A program made the position numbers and the translations under genes. From NCBI RefSeq assembly GCF_020443705.1, contig NZ_JAIZZK010000023.1, positions 1 through 64,000 of the forward strand: a stretch of DNA of 64,000 bases. The letters run 5' to 3'. The stretch comes from Clostridium algoriphilum. GTDB lineage: Bacteria > Bacillota > Clostridia > Clostridiales > Clostridiaceae. This document shows positions 47,090 to 56,589 of the stretch, piece by piece. How positions within the stretch are numbered: the stretch's first letter is position 1; the number at the start of each line of letters is the position of its first letter. The notes under the pieces were generated by a model. It worked only from the letters and a program-made list of their open reading frames with translations, made no database searches and was not told the origin of the DNA.

Positions 47090-48646
47090 TTATACGATTT
47101 TAGTTGTCCACTCTTCACAATCCCATACATCCGTTACTACATCTTGATAGAATTCAGGCTCATGACAAACTATAAGTATACTTCCTGTATATTCTTTTAG
47201 AGCCCTCTTTAATTCATCTTTAGCATCTACATCTAAGTGATTGGTAGGCTCGTCTAATATTAATATATTAGTTTCTCTATTTAGAAGTTTCGCAAGTCTT
47301 ACCTTTGCTTGCTCACCACCACTAAGCACAGTAACTTTACTTTCAATATGTTTTGTAGTAAGTCCACATTTAGCCAGTGCAGATCTTACCTGTCCCTGAG
47401 TGAAGCTCGGGAACTCTTGCCAAAATTCTTCAATACAATTATTGCGGTTAACTCCCTTTATTTCTTGTTCATAGTATCCTATATACTGATAATCTCCTAA
47501 GTTTGTATGACCTGAAAGGGCTTTTATGTCACCCATAAGACTCTTTAATAATGTTGTTTTCCCAACACCATTAGCACCAGTTAAAGCAATCTTTTGTCCT
47601 CTTTCCATATATAAATCTAATGGCTTAGATAATGGACTATCATAACCAGTAACTAATTCCTTAGTTTTAAATATTATTTTACCTGAAGCTCTTGCGGATT
47701 TAAAATCAAACTGTGGTTTCGGTTTATCTTTTGTAACTTCCATTCTATCAATTTTATCTAATTTCTTTTGTCTTGATTTTGCCATTCCACTTGTAGAAGC
47801 TCTTGCTTTATTTTTAGCAACAAAAACCTCTAGTCTTGTAATTTCCTTTTGTTGCCTTTCAAAATCAGATTCCATTTGCTTTCTTTTAGCCTCATGGACC
47901 CTCAAAAATTCTTCATATGAACCTATATATCTAGTTAATTTTTTGTTTTCTACATGATATATTATATTAATTGCACCTTTTAGAAATTCAATATCATGGG
48001 ATATTAGAATAAATGCATTTTCATAATTTTGAAGATATCTCTTAAGCCATTCTACATGGGTCTCATCCAAAAAGTTAGTAGGTTCATCCAGTAGCAAAAC
48101 ATCTGGGGCTTCTAATAAAAGTTTTGCAAGAAGAATCTTTGTTCTTTGTCCTCCACTTAAATCTGAAACATCATTTTCAAGACCAACATCTTTAAGCCCG
48201 ATTCCTGCAGCCACTTCATCTATCTTAGAATCAATAGCATAAAACCCATTATTATCGAGTTGATCTTGGATTGTTCCCATTCTATCCAATAATTTTTCTA
48301 GTTCCTCTGGGGTTGCCTCCCCCATTTTCTCTGTTACTTTAAGCATTTCCGCCTCTAAGTCAAAAAGATATTTAAAAGCACCCCTTAAAACTTCCCTAAT
48401 AGTTTTACCTTTTTCCAAAACAGTGTGTTGATCCATATATCCTACTCTGACGCTACTTGACCATACAACTTCACCTTCATCTGGCATAAGCTTTCCGGTA
48501 ATAATGTTCATAAATGTTGATTTACCCTCTCCGTTAGCCCCTATAAGTGCTATGTGTTCCCCTTTGAGTAATCTAAACGATACATCATCAAATATTACTC
48601 TATCACCAAATCCATGGCTCATATTTTTAACTACTAATCTACTCAT
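47090..48646 (-). CDS. ABC-F family ATPase, YfmM-like
   Basis: Soluble twin-ATPase protein of 518 residues that acts on ribosomes, not a transporter. First domain: Walker A GANGEGKST (about 36-44), LSGGQRTK signature, DEPTNFLD. The linker region is rich in Lys and Glu (about 245-325). Second domain: GANGVGKTT (about 353-361), LSGGEQAK, DEPTNHLD. There are no membrane spans. The opening MSRLVVKNMSHGFGDR is typical of the YfmM group. Some ABC-F proteins protect ribosomes from antibiotics while others are general translation factors; nothing here decides. The ATG at 48646 follows AGGAGAG. Confidence 0.93.
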   Translation of the reverse strand: MSRLVVKNMSHGFGDRVIFDDVSFRLLKGEHIALIGANGEGKSTFMNIITGKLMPDEGEVVWSSSVRVGYMDQHTVLEKGKTIREVLRGAFKYLFDLEAEMLKVTEKMGEATPEELEKLLDRMGTIQDQLDNNGFYAIDSKIDEVAAGIGLKDVGLENDVSDLSGGQRTKILLAKLLLEAPDVLLLDEPTNFLDETHVEWLKRYLQNYENAFILISHDIEFLKGAINIIYHVENKKLTRYIGSYEEFLRVHEAKRKQMESDFERQQKEITRLEVFVAKNKARASTSGMAKSRQKKLDKIDRMEVTKDKPKPQFDFKSARASGKIIFKTKELVTGYDSPLSKPLDLYMERGQKIALTGANGVGKTTLLKSLMGDIKALSGHTNLGDYQYIGYYEQEIKGVNRNNCIEEFWQEFPSFTQGQVRSALAKCGLTTKHIESKVTVLSGGEQAKVRLAKLLNRETNILILDEPTNHLDVDAKDELKRALKEYTGSILIVCHEPEFYQDVVTDVWDCEEWTTKIV

Positions 48647-49026
48647 TTGTTTCTCTCCTTACTTTAGTATGATTTTATTTATTTATAATTTACATTTTGT
48701 AATTATTCCCAGTCATATACTTATTTGTTTTAATGATTAGCTACGATAATTGTGAATTATTCATTAAAATATATCCAAATTTCATATAAATATCCTTAAA
48801 TCAAGTATATATATAAAAATGGCACATAGATAAGTGTAATTTATAATCCTCCGTATGTCAAAACATATTTATATATTTTATATTACAAATTAATTCTGTG
48901 TGGTATACTACTATAGATTAATCTCTTAACAATTATAATTAATATCGCTCTAACTATAAAAACATATGAGACATAACATGTTTTTAAATTGTAATGTCTC
49001 CCTAAAGAACACAGGAGGAATTTAAA
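48647..49026. other. Divergent intergenic region, no firm features
   Basis: A 380-nt AT-rich gap between the ABC-F and methyltransferase genes that must contain both promoters. No perfect consensus seen. A small inverted repeat GAGACAT (48968-48974) / ATGTCTC (48994-49000) lies in the methyltransferase leader, without a T-run. Confidence 0.3.
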
Positions 49027-50202
49027 ATGACTTGTAAATTTTACTTATATAAAGGTCGCGGCCGAAACTCAGAAAACGGGCATCTTTGGATATATACTAA
49101 TGAAATAGAAAAGTTTGACGGTGAATACGAGAATGGTGACATAATTGAAGTATATAATTTTAGAAATGAATTCATAGGCAAAGGTTTTATAAATGACGTT
49201 TCTAAAATTGCCATAAGAATAATGACAAGAGACATTAACGAACAAATAGATGAAGAATTTTTCAGGAAAAGACTTCATGCTGCTTGGGAGTATAGAAAAA
49301 CTGTTATAGATACCTCTAGCTGTAGATTTTTGTTTGGAGAAGCAGATTTTGTACCCGGTATGATAATAGACAAATATGAAGACTATTATGCTATTCAATC
49401 CTTAGCACTCGGCATAGATAGATACAAAGATATAATTGTTAAGCTTTTAATGGAAGAATACAATGCAAAAGGTGTATATGAGCGGAGTGACGCTAGAGTT
49501 CGTGAGCTTGAAGGAATGGAGCAAACAAAAGGATTTTTAACAGAGCCATTTGATACTACTATACAAATTGTTGAAAATGGAGTTAAATACTATGTTGACA
49601 TTGAAAACGGTCAGAAAACCGGTTTTTTCTTAGATCAAAAGGAAAATAGAGCAGCGATCCACCGATTATGCAAGGGTGCTGATGTTTTAGATTGTTTTAC
49701 TCACACTGGTTCCTTTGCACTTAATGCAGGCATAGCTGGTGCGAAAAGTGTACTTGGAGTAGATATTTCTGAGTATGCAGTAGAATGCTCCAGAAAAAAC
49801 GCAGAACTTAATGGGCTCTCAGATACCGTTAAATTTGAATGCCACAATGCTTTTGATATATTAAGATCATGGTCAAGGGAAAAAAGACAATATGATGTAG
49901 TAATACTAGACCCACCAGCCTTTACAAAGTCTCGTTCCACTATAGATGGTGCTACAAGAGGATATAAAGAAATTAACCTACGTGGTATTAAATTAGTAAA
50001 ACCAGGCGGATATTTTGTCACTTGCTCTTGCTCTCACTTTATGAAAGAAGACATGTTTAGAGATACAATAGCTGATGCTGCATTAGATGCGAAAAGAACA
50101 CTTAGACAAGTAGAATTTAGAACTCAAGCAGCCGACCATCCAATACTATGGAATTCTGATGAATCATATTACTTGAAATTCTATATATTCCAAGTAGTTT
50201 AA
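49027..50202 (+). CDS. Class I SAM-dependent rRNA methyltransferase, RlmI-like (COG1092)
   Basis: 391 residues. An N-terminal PUA-type RNA-binding domain (about 1-75), an intermediate beta domain and a C-terminal Rossmann methyltransferase. The SAM site shows VLDCFTHTGSFALNAG (about 219-234) and GVDISEYAVE, and the catalytic loop shows ILDPPAFTKSRST with the conserved DPP(A/S)F. The E. coli RlmI and RlmK members methylate 23S rRNA cytosine or guanine; the Firmicute target is not known to me. The ATG at 49027 follows AGGAGG. Monocistronic, ending in a shared terminator. Confidence 0.92.
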   Translation: MTCKFYLYKGRGRNSENGHLWIYTNEIEKFDGEYENGDIIEVYNFRNEFIGKGFINDVSKIAIRIMTRDINEQIDEEFFRKRLHAAWEYRKTVIDTSSCRFLFGEADFVPGMIIDKYEDYYAIQSLALGIDRYKDIIVKLLMEEYNAKGVYERSDARVRELEGMEQTKGFLTEPFDTTIQIVENGVKYYVDIENGQKTGFFLDQKENRAAIHRLCKGADVLDCFTHTGSFALNAGIAGAKSVLGVDISEYAVECSRKNAELNGLSDTVKFECHNAFDILRSWSREKRQYDVVILDPPAFTKSRSTIDGATRGYKEINLRGIKLVKPGGYFVTCSCSHFMKEDMFRDTIADAALDAKRTLRQVEFRTQAADHPILWNSDESYYLKFYIFQVV

Positions 50203-50236
50203 ATGAACAAAGATTATATTTGTCATTGCATAATTT

Positions 50237-50279
50237 AAAAAGATTCCGGTGCTATTTTATATAACACCGGAATCTTTTT
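50237..50279. terminator. Bidirectional terminator
   Basis: Perfect 15-bp stem 50237-50251 / 50265-50279 with A/T tails on both sides, between the convergent methyltransferase and comB genes. It overlaps the comB stop codon. Confidence 0.9.
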
Positions 50280-50982
50280 AAATTATAATCCCATCCAAGT
50301 ACTCTGGAACTATATCTATAATATCTTTTCTACAGCAGTATTCTAAATCCGCTGTAAGTCCTAACTTAGTAATAGTCCTATAATGATTTGCATACTTTAT
50401 AAAACTATGAATATCTTCATTATTTTTATATATGTAATGAGAGGTTGTTGCTATATCTGACATCTCTATTTTCTGTAAATTTAATATACAATCTATTATA
50501 TATCCACTACATAAAAAATCATCTATAGAAAACTCACCATTGGTTCCTGCATTAACTATTACTACATCTTTATTTAATCCTACTAATCTGTTCGCAATCG
50601 CCTTAGCATTTATCATTGCACCTATTAGTATACTGCTTGCGCATGTGCAACCTTTTATAGCTTTCGTCCCATTAGTAGTGGTCATAACAAGTGTTTTACC
50701 ATTTATTGTTTCCCTAGTATATTCAAGCGGAGAATTTGAGTAGTGAAATCCTTCTATTTTCAATGCATTTCTCTCTCCTCCTAGCATGAAATCTTCTTTA
50801 CTATTTCTCACAATAGAAGATGCATCATTAACTGTTAAAACTGGAATTACACCTTTGCATCCATTATTCATGGCAGTAACTATCACACTAGTTGCCCTAA
50901 GCATATCTATAACTACAACTGTTTTGTTTTCTATTTTTTCTTTTTTTATATCATCTGCTGAAATTATTATATCTATTTTCAT
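50278..50982 (-). CDS. comB: 2-phosphosulfolactate phosphatase family protein (ComB)
   Basis: 234 residues with the ComB signatures: [20 protein letters not shown] (about 22-41), a GGERNA loop (about 68-73), [17 protein letters not shown] and [13 protein letters not shown]. ComB hydrolyses 2-phosphosulfolactate to sulfolactate in coenzyme M synthesis in methanogens, but the family is widespread in clostridia that do not make coenzyme M, so the substrate here is uncertain. The ATG at 50982 follows AGGAGG. None of the other coenzyme M genes (comA, comC) are seen nearby. Confidence 0.9.
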   Translation of the reverse strand: MKIDIIISADDIKKEKIENKTVVVIDMLRATSVIVTAMNNGCKGVIPVLTVNDASSIVRNSKEDFMLGGERNALKIEGFHYSNSPLEYTRETINGKTLVMTTTNGTKAIKGCTCASSILIGAMINAKAIANRLVGLNKDVVIVNAGTNGEFSIDDFLCSGYIIDCILNLQKIEMSDIATTSHYIYKNNEDIHSFIKYANHYRTITKLGLTADLEYCCRKDIIDIVPEYLDGIII

Positions 50983-51045
50983 ATGTCATTTCCTCCTAAA
51001 TAGGTTCCCAAATTGGGCTATTTACTTACCTTGAAAAGAACTCAA

Positions 51046-51984
51046 TCACAGTACTTCACTTTCATTAAAATTTTTTCCTTGGTATAGATCTAATTGCTTC
51101 AATGTATTATCTATAGCATTTAAAACTTCCCATTTTTTTAAACTCCACATAGGACCTATTAGTAATTCCCTTGGTGCGTCCCCTGTTAGTCTATGAATAA
51201 CCATATCAGGTGGAAGCATAGCTATTGAAGTACAAATAATATCTATGTACTCATTTTTCTGCAAGAATTTAAGTTTTTCCTGTTTGTAGAGCTCAACCAT
51301 AGGCGTATTTTCTATAAGATGTAGCAAATGCATCTTTATTCCTTTTATATCTTTATGCGCAACATAATCTATTGTTCTAAGCATGTCCTCCTTGCTTTCT
51401 CCAGGAAGACCAAAAATAGTATGTACAACAACATCAATGTTTCTTTTGTTAAGTTCTTTAAGAGCTTCTTCAAATTTTGATAATTTATATCCTCTATTAA
51501 TAGTTTTTGCAATTTCATCATTAGAGGTTTGCAGCCCTAATTCGACCCATGTGTACACTCTATTAGAATATTCCTCTATAAGGTCTAATATATCTTTGTC
51601 TAAGCAATCAGGCCTGGTCGCTATAGCCAGAGCTACTACACCATCTTGTGAGACTGCTTCCTCATATTTTTCTCTTAATGTATCTATAGTTGCATATGTA
51701 TTTGTGTAAGCTTGAAAATAAGCAATGTATTTTCCTGATTTCCATTTTTTACTCATCATAAGCTTTATATCTTCAAATTGCTTAGCAATTGAGAAGCTTC
51801 TATTTCCAGCAAAATCTCCGGAACCCCTCTCGCTACAAAACATACATCCTCCACTGCTAACAGTTCCATCTCTATTAGGACAAGAAAATCCTGCGTCTAA
51901 AGCAATTTTAAAGACCTTATCTCCAAACTTATTTCTTAAGAAATAATTCAAACTGTGATATCTTTTGTCAATCCATGTTTTCAA
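51046..51984 (-). CDS. Radical SAM protein, TIGR01212/YhcC family
   Basis: 312 residues. The radical SAM cluster is CPNRDGTVSSGGCMFC, an expanded spacing (Cys-x10-Cys-x2-Cys) typical of this family near residue 35, and an adjacent CSERGSGDF follows. The core ends with FGLPGESKEDMLRT. Related proteins belong to the same superfamily as Elp3-like and HemN-like enzymes; the substrate of YhcC is unknown, though RNA has been proposed. I choose the TTG at 51984 (product starts MKTWIDKRYHSLNY) because GGAAGAG lies 7 nt upstream and because a start at 52035 would sit inside a terminator loop. Confidence 0.88.
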   Translation of the reverse strand: MKTWIDKRYHSLNYFLRNKFGDKVFKIALDAGFSCPNRDGTVSSGGCMFCSERGSGDFAGNRSFSIAKQFEDIKLMMSKKWKSGKYIAYFQAYTNTYATIDTLREKYEEAVSQDGVVALAIATRPDCLDKDILDLIEEYSNRVYTWVELGLQTSNDEIAKTINRGYKLSKFEEALKELNKRNIDVVVHTIFGLPGESKEDMLRTIDYVAHKDIKGIKMHLLHLIENTPMVELYKQEKLKFLQKNEYIDIICTSIAMLPPDMVIHRLTGDAPRELLIGPMWSLKKWEVLNAIDNTLKQLDLYQGKNFNESEVL

Positions 51985-52019
51985 CGCTAATCTCTTCCTT
52001 TCTTTAATCATCTCTCTAA

Positions 52020-52053
52020 TAAAATAACTAGTCATTAGACTAGTTATTTATTT
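52020..52053 (-). terminator. Terminator downstream of the lipoprotein gene
   Basis: Perfect 11-bp stem 52022-52032 / 52039-52049 with a 6-nt loop, followed on the minus strand by TTATTTTATT. It supports a downstream start for the radical SAM gene. Confidence 0.7.
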
Positions 52054-52105
52054 TGTAATTGTATATATGTTAATTATACCTTATAGTTTATATAGAGTGT
52101 GTTAA

Positions 52106-53182
52106 TTATAATTTATCTACTGTAAATTTCTTTAAATCTAATTTCCATTTACCGATAATATCTGTATCTGTTCCCTTAGCATTCGATCTAGGAATCACTT
52201 CATAAGTCATACTATCCTCACCGAAAGAAGAAAATATTATTTGTACTTTGTCTATAGGGTAATCTTTTTCAAAATCAACAGGAATCATCTGTCCATTATC
52301 TACTTGATAAACCCTAATATATTTACCCGATTTTTCTTTATCATATTGAACGACCAGAAATTTTTCATCTTGAGAAAATGTCATAAACTCAACTTTGCAA
52401 TTCAGTAGCATGTCTATTGGAATTAATTCCTTTCCAATTGGTTTTTCCTTAGCTATCTCTTCTGACCCTCCACTATCTGTTGACTGACCAGTTGAATCCC
52501 CAGTATTTCCTTGAACGGCTAGCGATTCATCAATATAGACAACACCTATAAATGAGTTTTTTTCATAAGTACTAACAGCAAGTTTATCTCCCTCGTAGCT
52601 AAAATTTATAGGGCCGAATTTCTTTAGGGGGACTGGTATTTTATATAGGCGAGCTACATCTTCTTTTGCATATGCATATTTAGGGAGTCCCGATTCATCA
52701 ATAATTAAATTAGTTTTTACATTTGTTTTGTCTCTAAATCTAATGCCTATACTATTTACAAAGGCCTCCTTTTGAGGTGCACTAATAACCTCACTTACCT
52801 TATATTCAGCTCCATCCTTTACAATTTTTATAGAATACTCATCTAGGCAAGAAAGCGACGTAGCCATTGAGGTTCTTGTAATTCTTACCTTAAATATACC
52901 ACTTCTTCCAACTTCATTACTTTCTGTTATTTTATAACCTTTTATCTTTATATCACTGGTAGGCATATCTGCAACCTTTTTAAGCAACTCTTTAGTATAT
53001 AGTTTTTTACCATTTTCATAATCTGCCTTCATTATATAACCCATATAATTGTCAACTACATTACTTGCAGTTTTAATTTCAAACGCATTAACTTTAGCAT
53101 GATCTTCTTCATCCTTACTTGAGCAACTCGTTAAAGACAACACACAAAACAATATTAACAAACAATTTAAAATCTTTTTCAA
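52106..53182 (-). CDS. Lipoprotein of unknown function
   Basis: 358 residues. The signal peptide ends in a classical lipobox (LTSC, Cys20), so the protein is anchored on the outer membrane face. The body looks like two halves joined by a Gly/Ser/Thr-rich linker (about 228-240). The first half resembles a DUF-type NTF2-like fold in pattern only. The second half has repeated strands (FLVVQYDKEKSGKYIRVYQVD). I do not recognise a family. The TTG at 53182 lies 8 nt after AAAGGAG; a GTG at 53191 would touch it. It is the only gene between two terminator-bounded units. Confidence 0.8.
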   Translation of the reverse strand: MKKILNCLLILFCVLSLTSCSSKDEEDHAKVNAFEIKTASNVVDNYMGYIMKADYENGKKLYTKELLKKVADMPTSDIKIKGYKITESNEVGRSGIFKVRITRTSMATSLSCLDEYSIKIVKDGAEYKVSEVISAPQKEAFVNSIGIRFRDKTNVKTNLIIDESGLPKYAYAKEDVARLYKIPVPLKKFGPINFSYEGDKLAVSTYEKNSFIGVVYIDESLAVQGNTGDSTGQSTDSGGSEEIAKEKPIGKELIPIDMLLNCKVEFMTFSQDEKFLVVQYDKEKSGKYIRVYQVDNGQMIPVDFEKDYPIDKVQIIFSSFGEDSMTYEVIPRSNAKGTDTDIIGKWKLDLKKFTVDKL

Positions 53183-53408
53183 TACTTTCACTCCTTTTAT
53201 AAAAATTTATAAAACTTTTACTTTAATAAAACTTATATTTAATTAAATATGATAATTATAGTTTCCCACAAAATAAATTTTTAATTTATAAAATTACTAT
53301 TTATTATTAAAATCATTATTTATTACTAACTAACACACATATATTTACAAAGACAAGCATCTTATACAAGTATGACTGTTAATTTAATAATTTTATGGAG
53401 GAGATATT

Positions 53409-54482
53409 TTGAAAAAAGGTATTGGTTTAATATTTCAGGTTACAGCTGTATTTATTGGTACCATAGTTGGTGCAGGACTTGCTTCTGGTCAGGAGATAAC
53501 ACAATTTTTTAGTTCTTACGGATTTGTGAGCTTCTGGGGAATTCTTATATGTTGTTTAATCTATATTGTAATAAGTTCAATTATAGTTTCAATTAGTTTA
53601 AAACATAAATTAAGCTCCTATTCTGAGCTTATAACTCTTGTAAGCCCAGGCTTTTTCGGTGTAATTACAGATATTTTTACAAGTTTTTTCTTAGTTAGTG
53701 GCGCCGCAGTAATCTTAGCTGGCAGTGGTGCACTTCTTCATCAATATTTTGGTATTTCAAAATGGGTAGGCATTTTACTTATGTCTATCATCTCTTTATA
53801 CACGGTACTTAAGGATACCAAAGGATTGATAACTATAAATTCCTTTATCGTACCGTCTCTTATCACAATCATTATAACTATATTCATTTTATATTTAGTA
53901 TTTTTCAAAGATATGGTAAGCGCATCTTATATAAGGCAAATCCCATCTTATAAAGATAATATAATTCCTGCGCAATGGTTTATTTCTGCTTTACTCTATG
54001 CAGGTTTTAATATGCTATGTTGTAGTGGCGTTCTAGTTCCATTAAGTAAGGAAATTAAATTTAAACGAATTCTTATTCCTGGGGTTATTATAGGCGCCTT
54101 ATGTCTAACTTTATTATGCTACTTAATAAACATAATGCTTTTACTCAACATACCTCAAATTTTCAAATATGAAATTCCACTTCTCTATATAACACACCGT
54201 TTTGGAATGCTTATGCAAATTCTTCTGCTTTGTGTGATTTGGTGCGAAATGTTTTCAACTGAGGTTTCTAATATCTATAGTGTAGGAAAGACCCTTGAGA
54301 AAAAGTTTAATATTTCTTATAAAAAAGCCGTGTTAGTAATACTTATTATAGCCATTCCGATTTCTCAAATTGGATTTAAAACTCTAATTAAAATTCTTTA
54401 TCCTGGTTTTGGTGCAATAAGTTTTATATTCCTAATTCAATGCATAATATTTTATAGAAAAACTACTAAAAATCATAATTGA
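53409..54482 (+). CDS. YkvI-family membrane protein (LeuT/APC-like transporter)
   Basis: 357 residues with about ten membrane spans. The first helix carries the unwound-helix motif GTIVGAGLASGQEITQFF (about 17-34), seen in YkvI-type proteins and related to the glycine-rich first helix of LeuT-fold transporters. This suggests an ion-coupled transport role, substrate unknown. The TTG start at 53409 follows GGAGGAG by 6 nt. It is followed 69 nt later by a radical SAM gene on the same strand, which may be cotranscribed. Confidence 0.82.
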   Translation: MKKGIGLIFQVTAVFIGTIVGAGLASGQEITQFFSSYGFVSFWGILICCLIYIVISSIIVSISLKHKLSSYSELITLVSPGFFGVITDIFTSFFLVSGAAVILAGSGALLHQYFGISKWVGILLMSIISLYTVLKDTKGLITINSFIVPSLITIIITIFILYLVFFKDMVSASYIRQIPSYKDNIIPAQWFISALLYAGFNMLCCSGVLVPLSKEIKFKRILIPGVIIGALCLTLLCYLINIMLLLNIPQIFKYEIPLLYITHRFGMLMQILLLCVIWCEMFSTEVSNIYSVGKTLEKKFNISYKKAVLVILIIAIPISQIGFKTLIKILYPGFGAISFIFLIQCIIFYRKTTKNHN

Positions 54483-54551
54483 CATAATATATACTGGCCT
54501 GTACAATTTTATGTATACCAATCATAAAATTTACAAGACAAGGAGATAAAG

Positions 54552-55490
54552 ATGGTCACTAATGATACATTTAATTTAAAAAATCCATGTTTTTTAGAAT
54601 CTCTAAAAAAATGCAATTTATGTCCTAGGAAATGTTCCATTAATAGATTAGATGGAGAATTAGGATTCTGTAATGCATCTATGGATGTAAAAATAGCTAA
54701 AGTGAGCCTATATTACTGGGAAGAACCCTGCATTTCAGGCACATCAGGTTCTGGTTCAGTATTTTTCTCATATTGTAATTTAAGTTGTGTATTCTGTCAA
54801 AATTATAAAATAAGTCATGAAGGTTTTGGAAAAATTGTTTCTATAAATCGACTTAGCGAAATATTTATAGAGCACCAGATGCGAGGTGCCCTCAATATAA
54901 ACTTAGTAACGCCCACTCATTATGTTCCACAAATTATAGAGGCATTAAGGCTTGCTAAACACGCTGGGCTTAATATTCCTGTTCTCTATAACTCAAATGG
55001 ATATGAAAGTATAGACACCATTAGATCACTCCGTGGATTTATAGATGTTTATTTACCAGACTTAAAATACTACAATGATAAATATGCTATTAAATATTCA
55101 AATGCTCCAAATTATTTTAATAACGCTTGCAAAGTTATAACTGAGATGGTTTTGCAAGTAGGAGAAACAAAATTTGATAATGATGGGATAATCCAAAGTG
55201 GGGTAATAATTAGACACCTAATGCTACCTGGATTATTGTTTGACTCTAAAAAAGTTATAGATTTTATATTTACTACCTTTAAAGATAATGTGTATATTAG
55301 CTTAATGAATCAATATACCCCCATGAATAACTCCGCAACATATCCTGAAATAAACAAGTCATTAAACCCTAATCATTACAATGCCTTAATTAACTACTGT
55401 TTAAATCTAGGTATCACTAATTGTTTTATTCAAGAAAGTGGCACTTCCTCTAAAACGTTTGTACCTAACTTTGATCTAAGCGGAATATAA
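54552..55490 (+). CDS. Radical SAM protein related to pyruvate formate-lyase activase (PflX-like, COG1313)
   Basis: 312 residues. A Cys-rich N terminus (CNLCPRKC at about 21-28, then GFC at 39-41) precedes the radical SAM motif CNLSCVFC (Cys-x3-Cys-x2-Cys, about 76-83) within SVFFSYCNLSCVFCQNY. The remaining barrel has VTPTHYVPQI, VLYNSNGYES and VYLPDLKYY. This group resembles pyruvate formate-lyase activating enzyme, but no glycyl radical enzyme gene is beside it, so the target is unknown. The ATG at 54552 follows AAGGAG. It ends in a strong terminator. Confidence 0.88.
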   Translation: MVTNDTFNLKNPCFLESLKKCNLCPRKCSINRLDGELGFCNASMDVKIAKVSLYYWEEPCISGTSGSGSVFFSYCNLSCVFCQNYKISHEGFGKIVSINRLSEIFIEHQMRGALNINLVTPTHYVPQIIEALRLAKHAGLNIPVLYNSNGYESIDTIRSLRGFIDVYLPDLKYYNDKYAIKYSNAPNYFNNACKVITEMVLQVGETKFDNDGIIQSGVIIRHLMLPGLLFDSKKVIDFIFTTFKDNVYISLMNQYTPMNNSATYPEINKSLNPNHYNALINYCLNLGITNCFIQESGTSSKTFVPNFDLSGI

Positions 55491-55517
55491 GGATAAAGAT
55501 TATAACCGCTTACCTAT

Positions 55518-55554
55518 AAAAGGCCCCATGATTTATTAAATCATGGGGCCTTTT
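55518..55554. terminator. Bidirectional terminator
   Basis: GC-rich 17-bp stem 55518-55534 / 55538-55554 with A and T tails, shared by the convergent radical SAM and PAP2 genes. Confidence 0.9.
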
Positions 55555-55561
55555 ATACTAA

Positions 55562-56236
55562 TTAATTATCATTTATAGAAGTATGCTTTTTTGCCCTTGG
55601 AATATCGTTAAACTTTAACTTATAAAACGAAAAATATAGTATATAAGCAAATAATATACCTGCAATAACGTCTGCGAAATAATGTTGCTTTATAAACATA
55701 GTAGATAAAATTATTGAAGCAGACATAATAATACAAATTGCTTTAATCCATTTACTAACATTTTCACTTTCATAAGTATACATAGCTATTAAGACAGAAT
55801 TTAAAACATGGATACTTGGAAAACAGTTATAAGGATTATCAGCCGCATACAAATTTGAAATCAAATTGCTAAAGAAATCAGTTTGTGTTATCAATGGTCT
55901 TGGAACATACGTTGGATAAAAGTAAAATATTATATAGCATGTAATCATGCCAATATTTAAGGTTATAAGCAGCTTTAAAAACCTTTCTCTATCTACAACA
56001 CATAAAATTGAAGAAAAAACTGCTATAAATATGTACCAAGATACATAAGGTAATATAAAAAATCTATTAAAAGGTATGAGCTTATCCACAACGGAAAATA
56101 CAGAATTAGTAATTCCTCTATCTTGATTAAGTATTGGATAGGTTAGACTTATTAAAGGTATACTTAGTCCAAGTAGCCCTCTTTTAATAACATCCTTCCA
56201 TTCATACATCACGACTTTTTTTTGTAATTGTTCCAT
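55562..56236 (-). CDS. PAP2-family membrane protein, inositol-phosphorylceramide-synthase-like
   Basis: 224 residues, about six membrane spans. It carries shortened PAP2 motifs: TYVPRPL (about 109-115), CFPSIHVLNSVLIA (about 138-151, with the catalytic His) and MFIKQHYFADVIAG (about 180-193). This shape is seen in PAP2 proteins of the inositol-phosphotransferase/AUR1-like group and in others of unknown substrate. It differs from the second PAP2 protein at 44605, so they are not recent duplicates. The start at 56236 follows GGGAGAAG. Confidence 0.85.
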   Translation of the reverse strand: MEQLQKKVVMYEWKDVIKRGLLGLSIPLISLTYPILNQDRGITNSVFSVVDKLIPFNRFFILPYVSWYIFIAVFSSILCVVDRERFLKLLITLNIGMITCYIIFYFYPTYVPRPLITQTDFFSNLISNLYAADNPYNCFPSIHVLNSVLIAMYTYESENVSKWIKAICIIMSASIILSTMFIKQHYFADVIAGILFAYILYFSFYKLKFNDIPRAKKHTSINDN

Positions 56237-56529
56237 TTATCTTCTCCCAACCAACTTAATAAAAGCTATATCTTATATTTTTTTAACTCCTCTTTAAAGG
56301 AGATTGTTATCTTTTTAAATTCGTATATACTGTCTATTAGCTTCTTTATTTCATTTGTATAACAAACTAATGTTACTTATTTAATACCCATTATCTATTA
56401 TAAACTATCAATAGCGTTTTGTTAATAACATTTATTATTAATTTACACATTAAAATATAATATCCTTATGTCCTCAATGTATATTTTTACCTAATATGTT
56501 ATGTTCGTTTTTAAAAAACATGTCTTAAA
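56237..56529. other. Intergenic region, no firm features
   Basis: About 290 nt of AT-rich sequence with a small palindrome (CTCCT/AGGAG near 56288-56302) and no ORF or consensus promoter that I can support. It must carry the promoter of the PAP2 gene. Confidence 0.25.
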
Positions 56530-56572
56530 TTAAATAAAAGCACATCCCTTACTATAGCAAGGATGTGCTTTT
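56530..56572 (-). terminator. Terminator downstream of the HTH/S24 gene
   Basis: Stem 56536-56547 / 56561-56572 (12 bp, extended by CTT/AAG inside), followed on the minus strand by TTTTATTTAATTT. Confidence 0.8.
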
Positions 56573-56589
56573 CTGTGTAAGGTACGATA

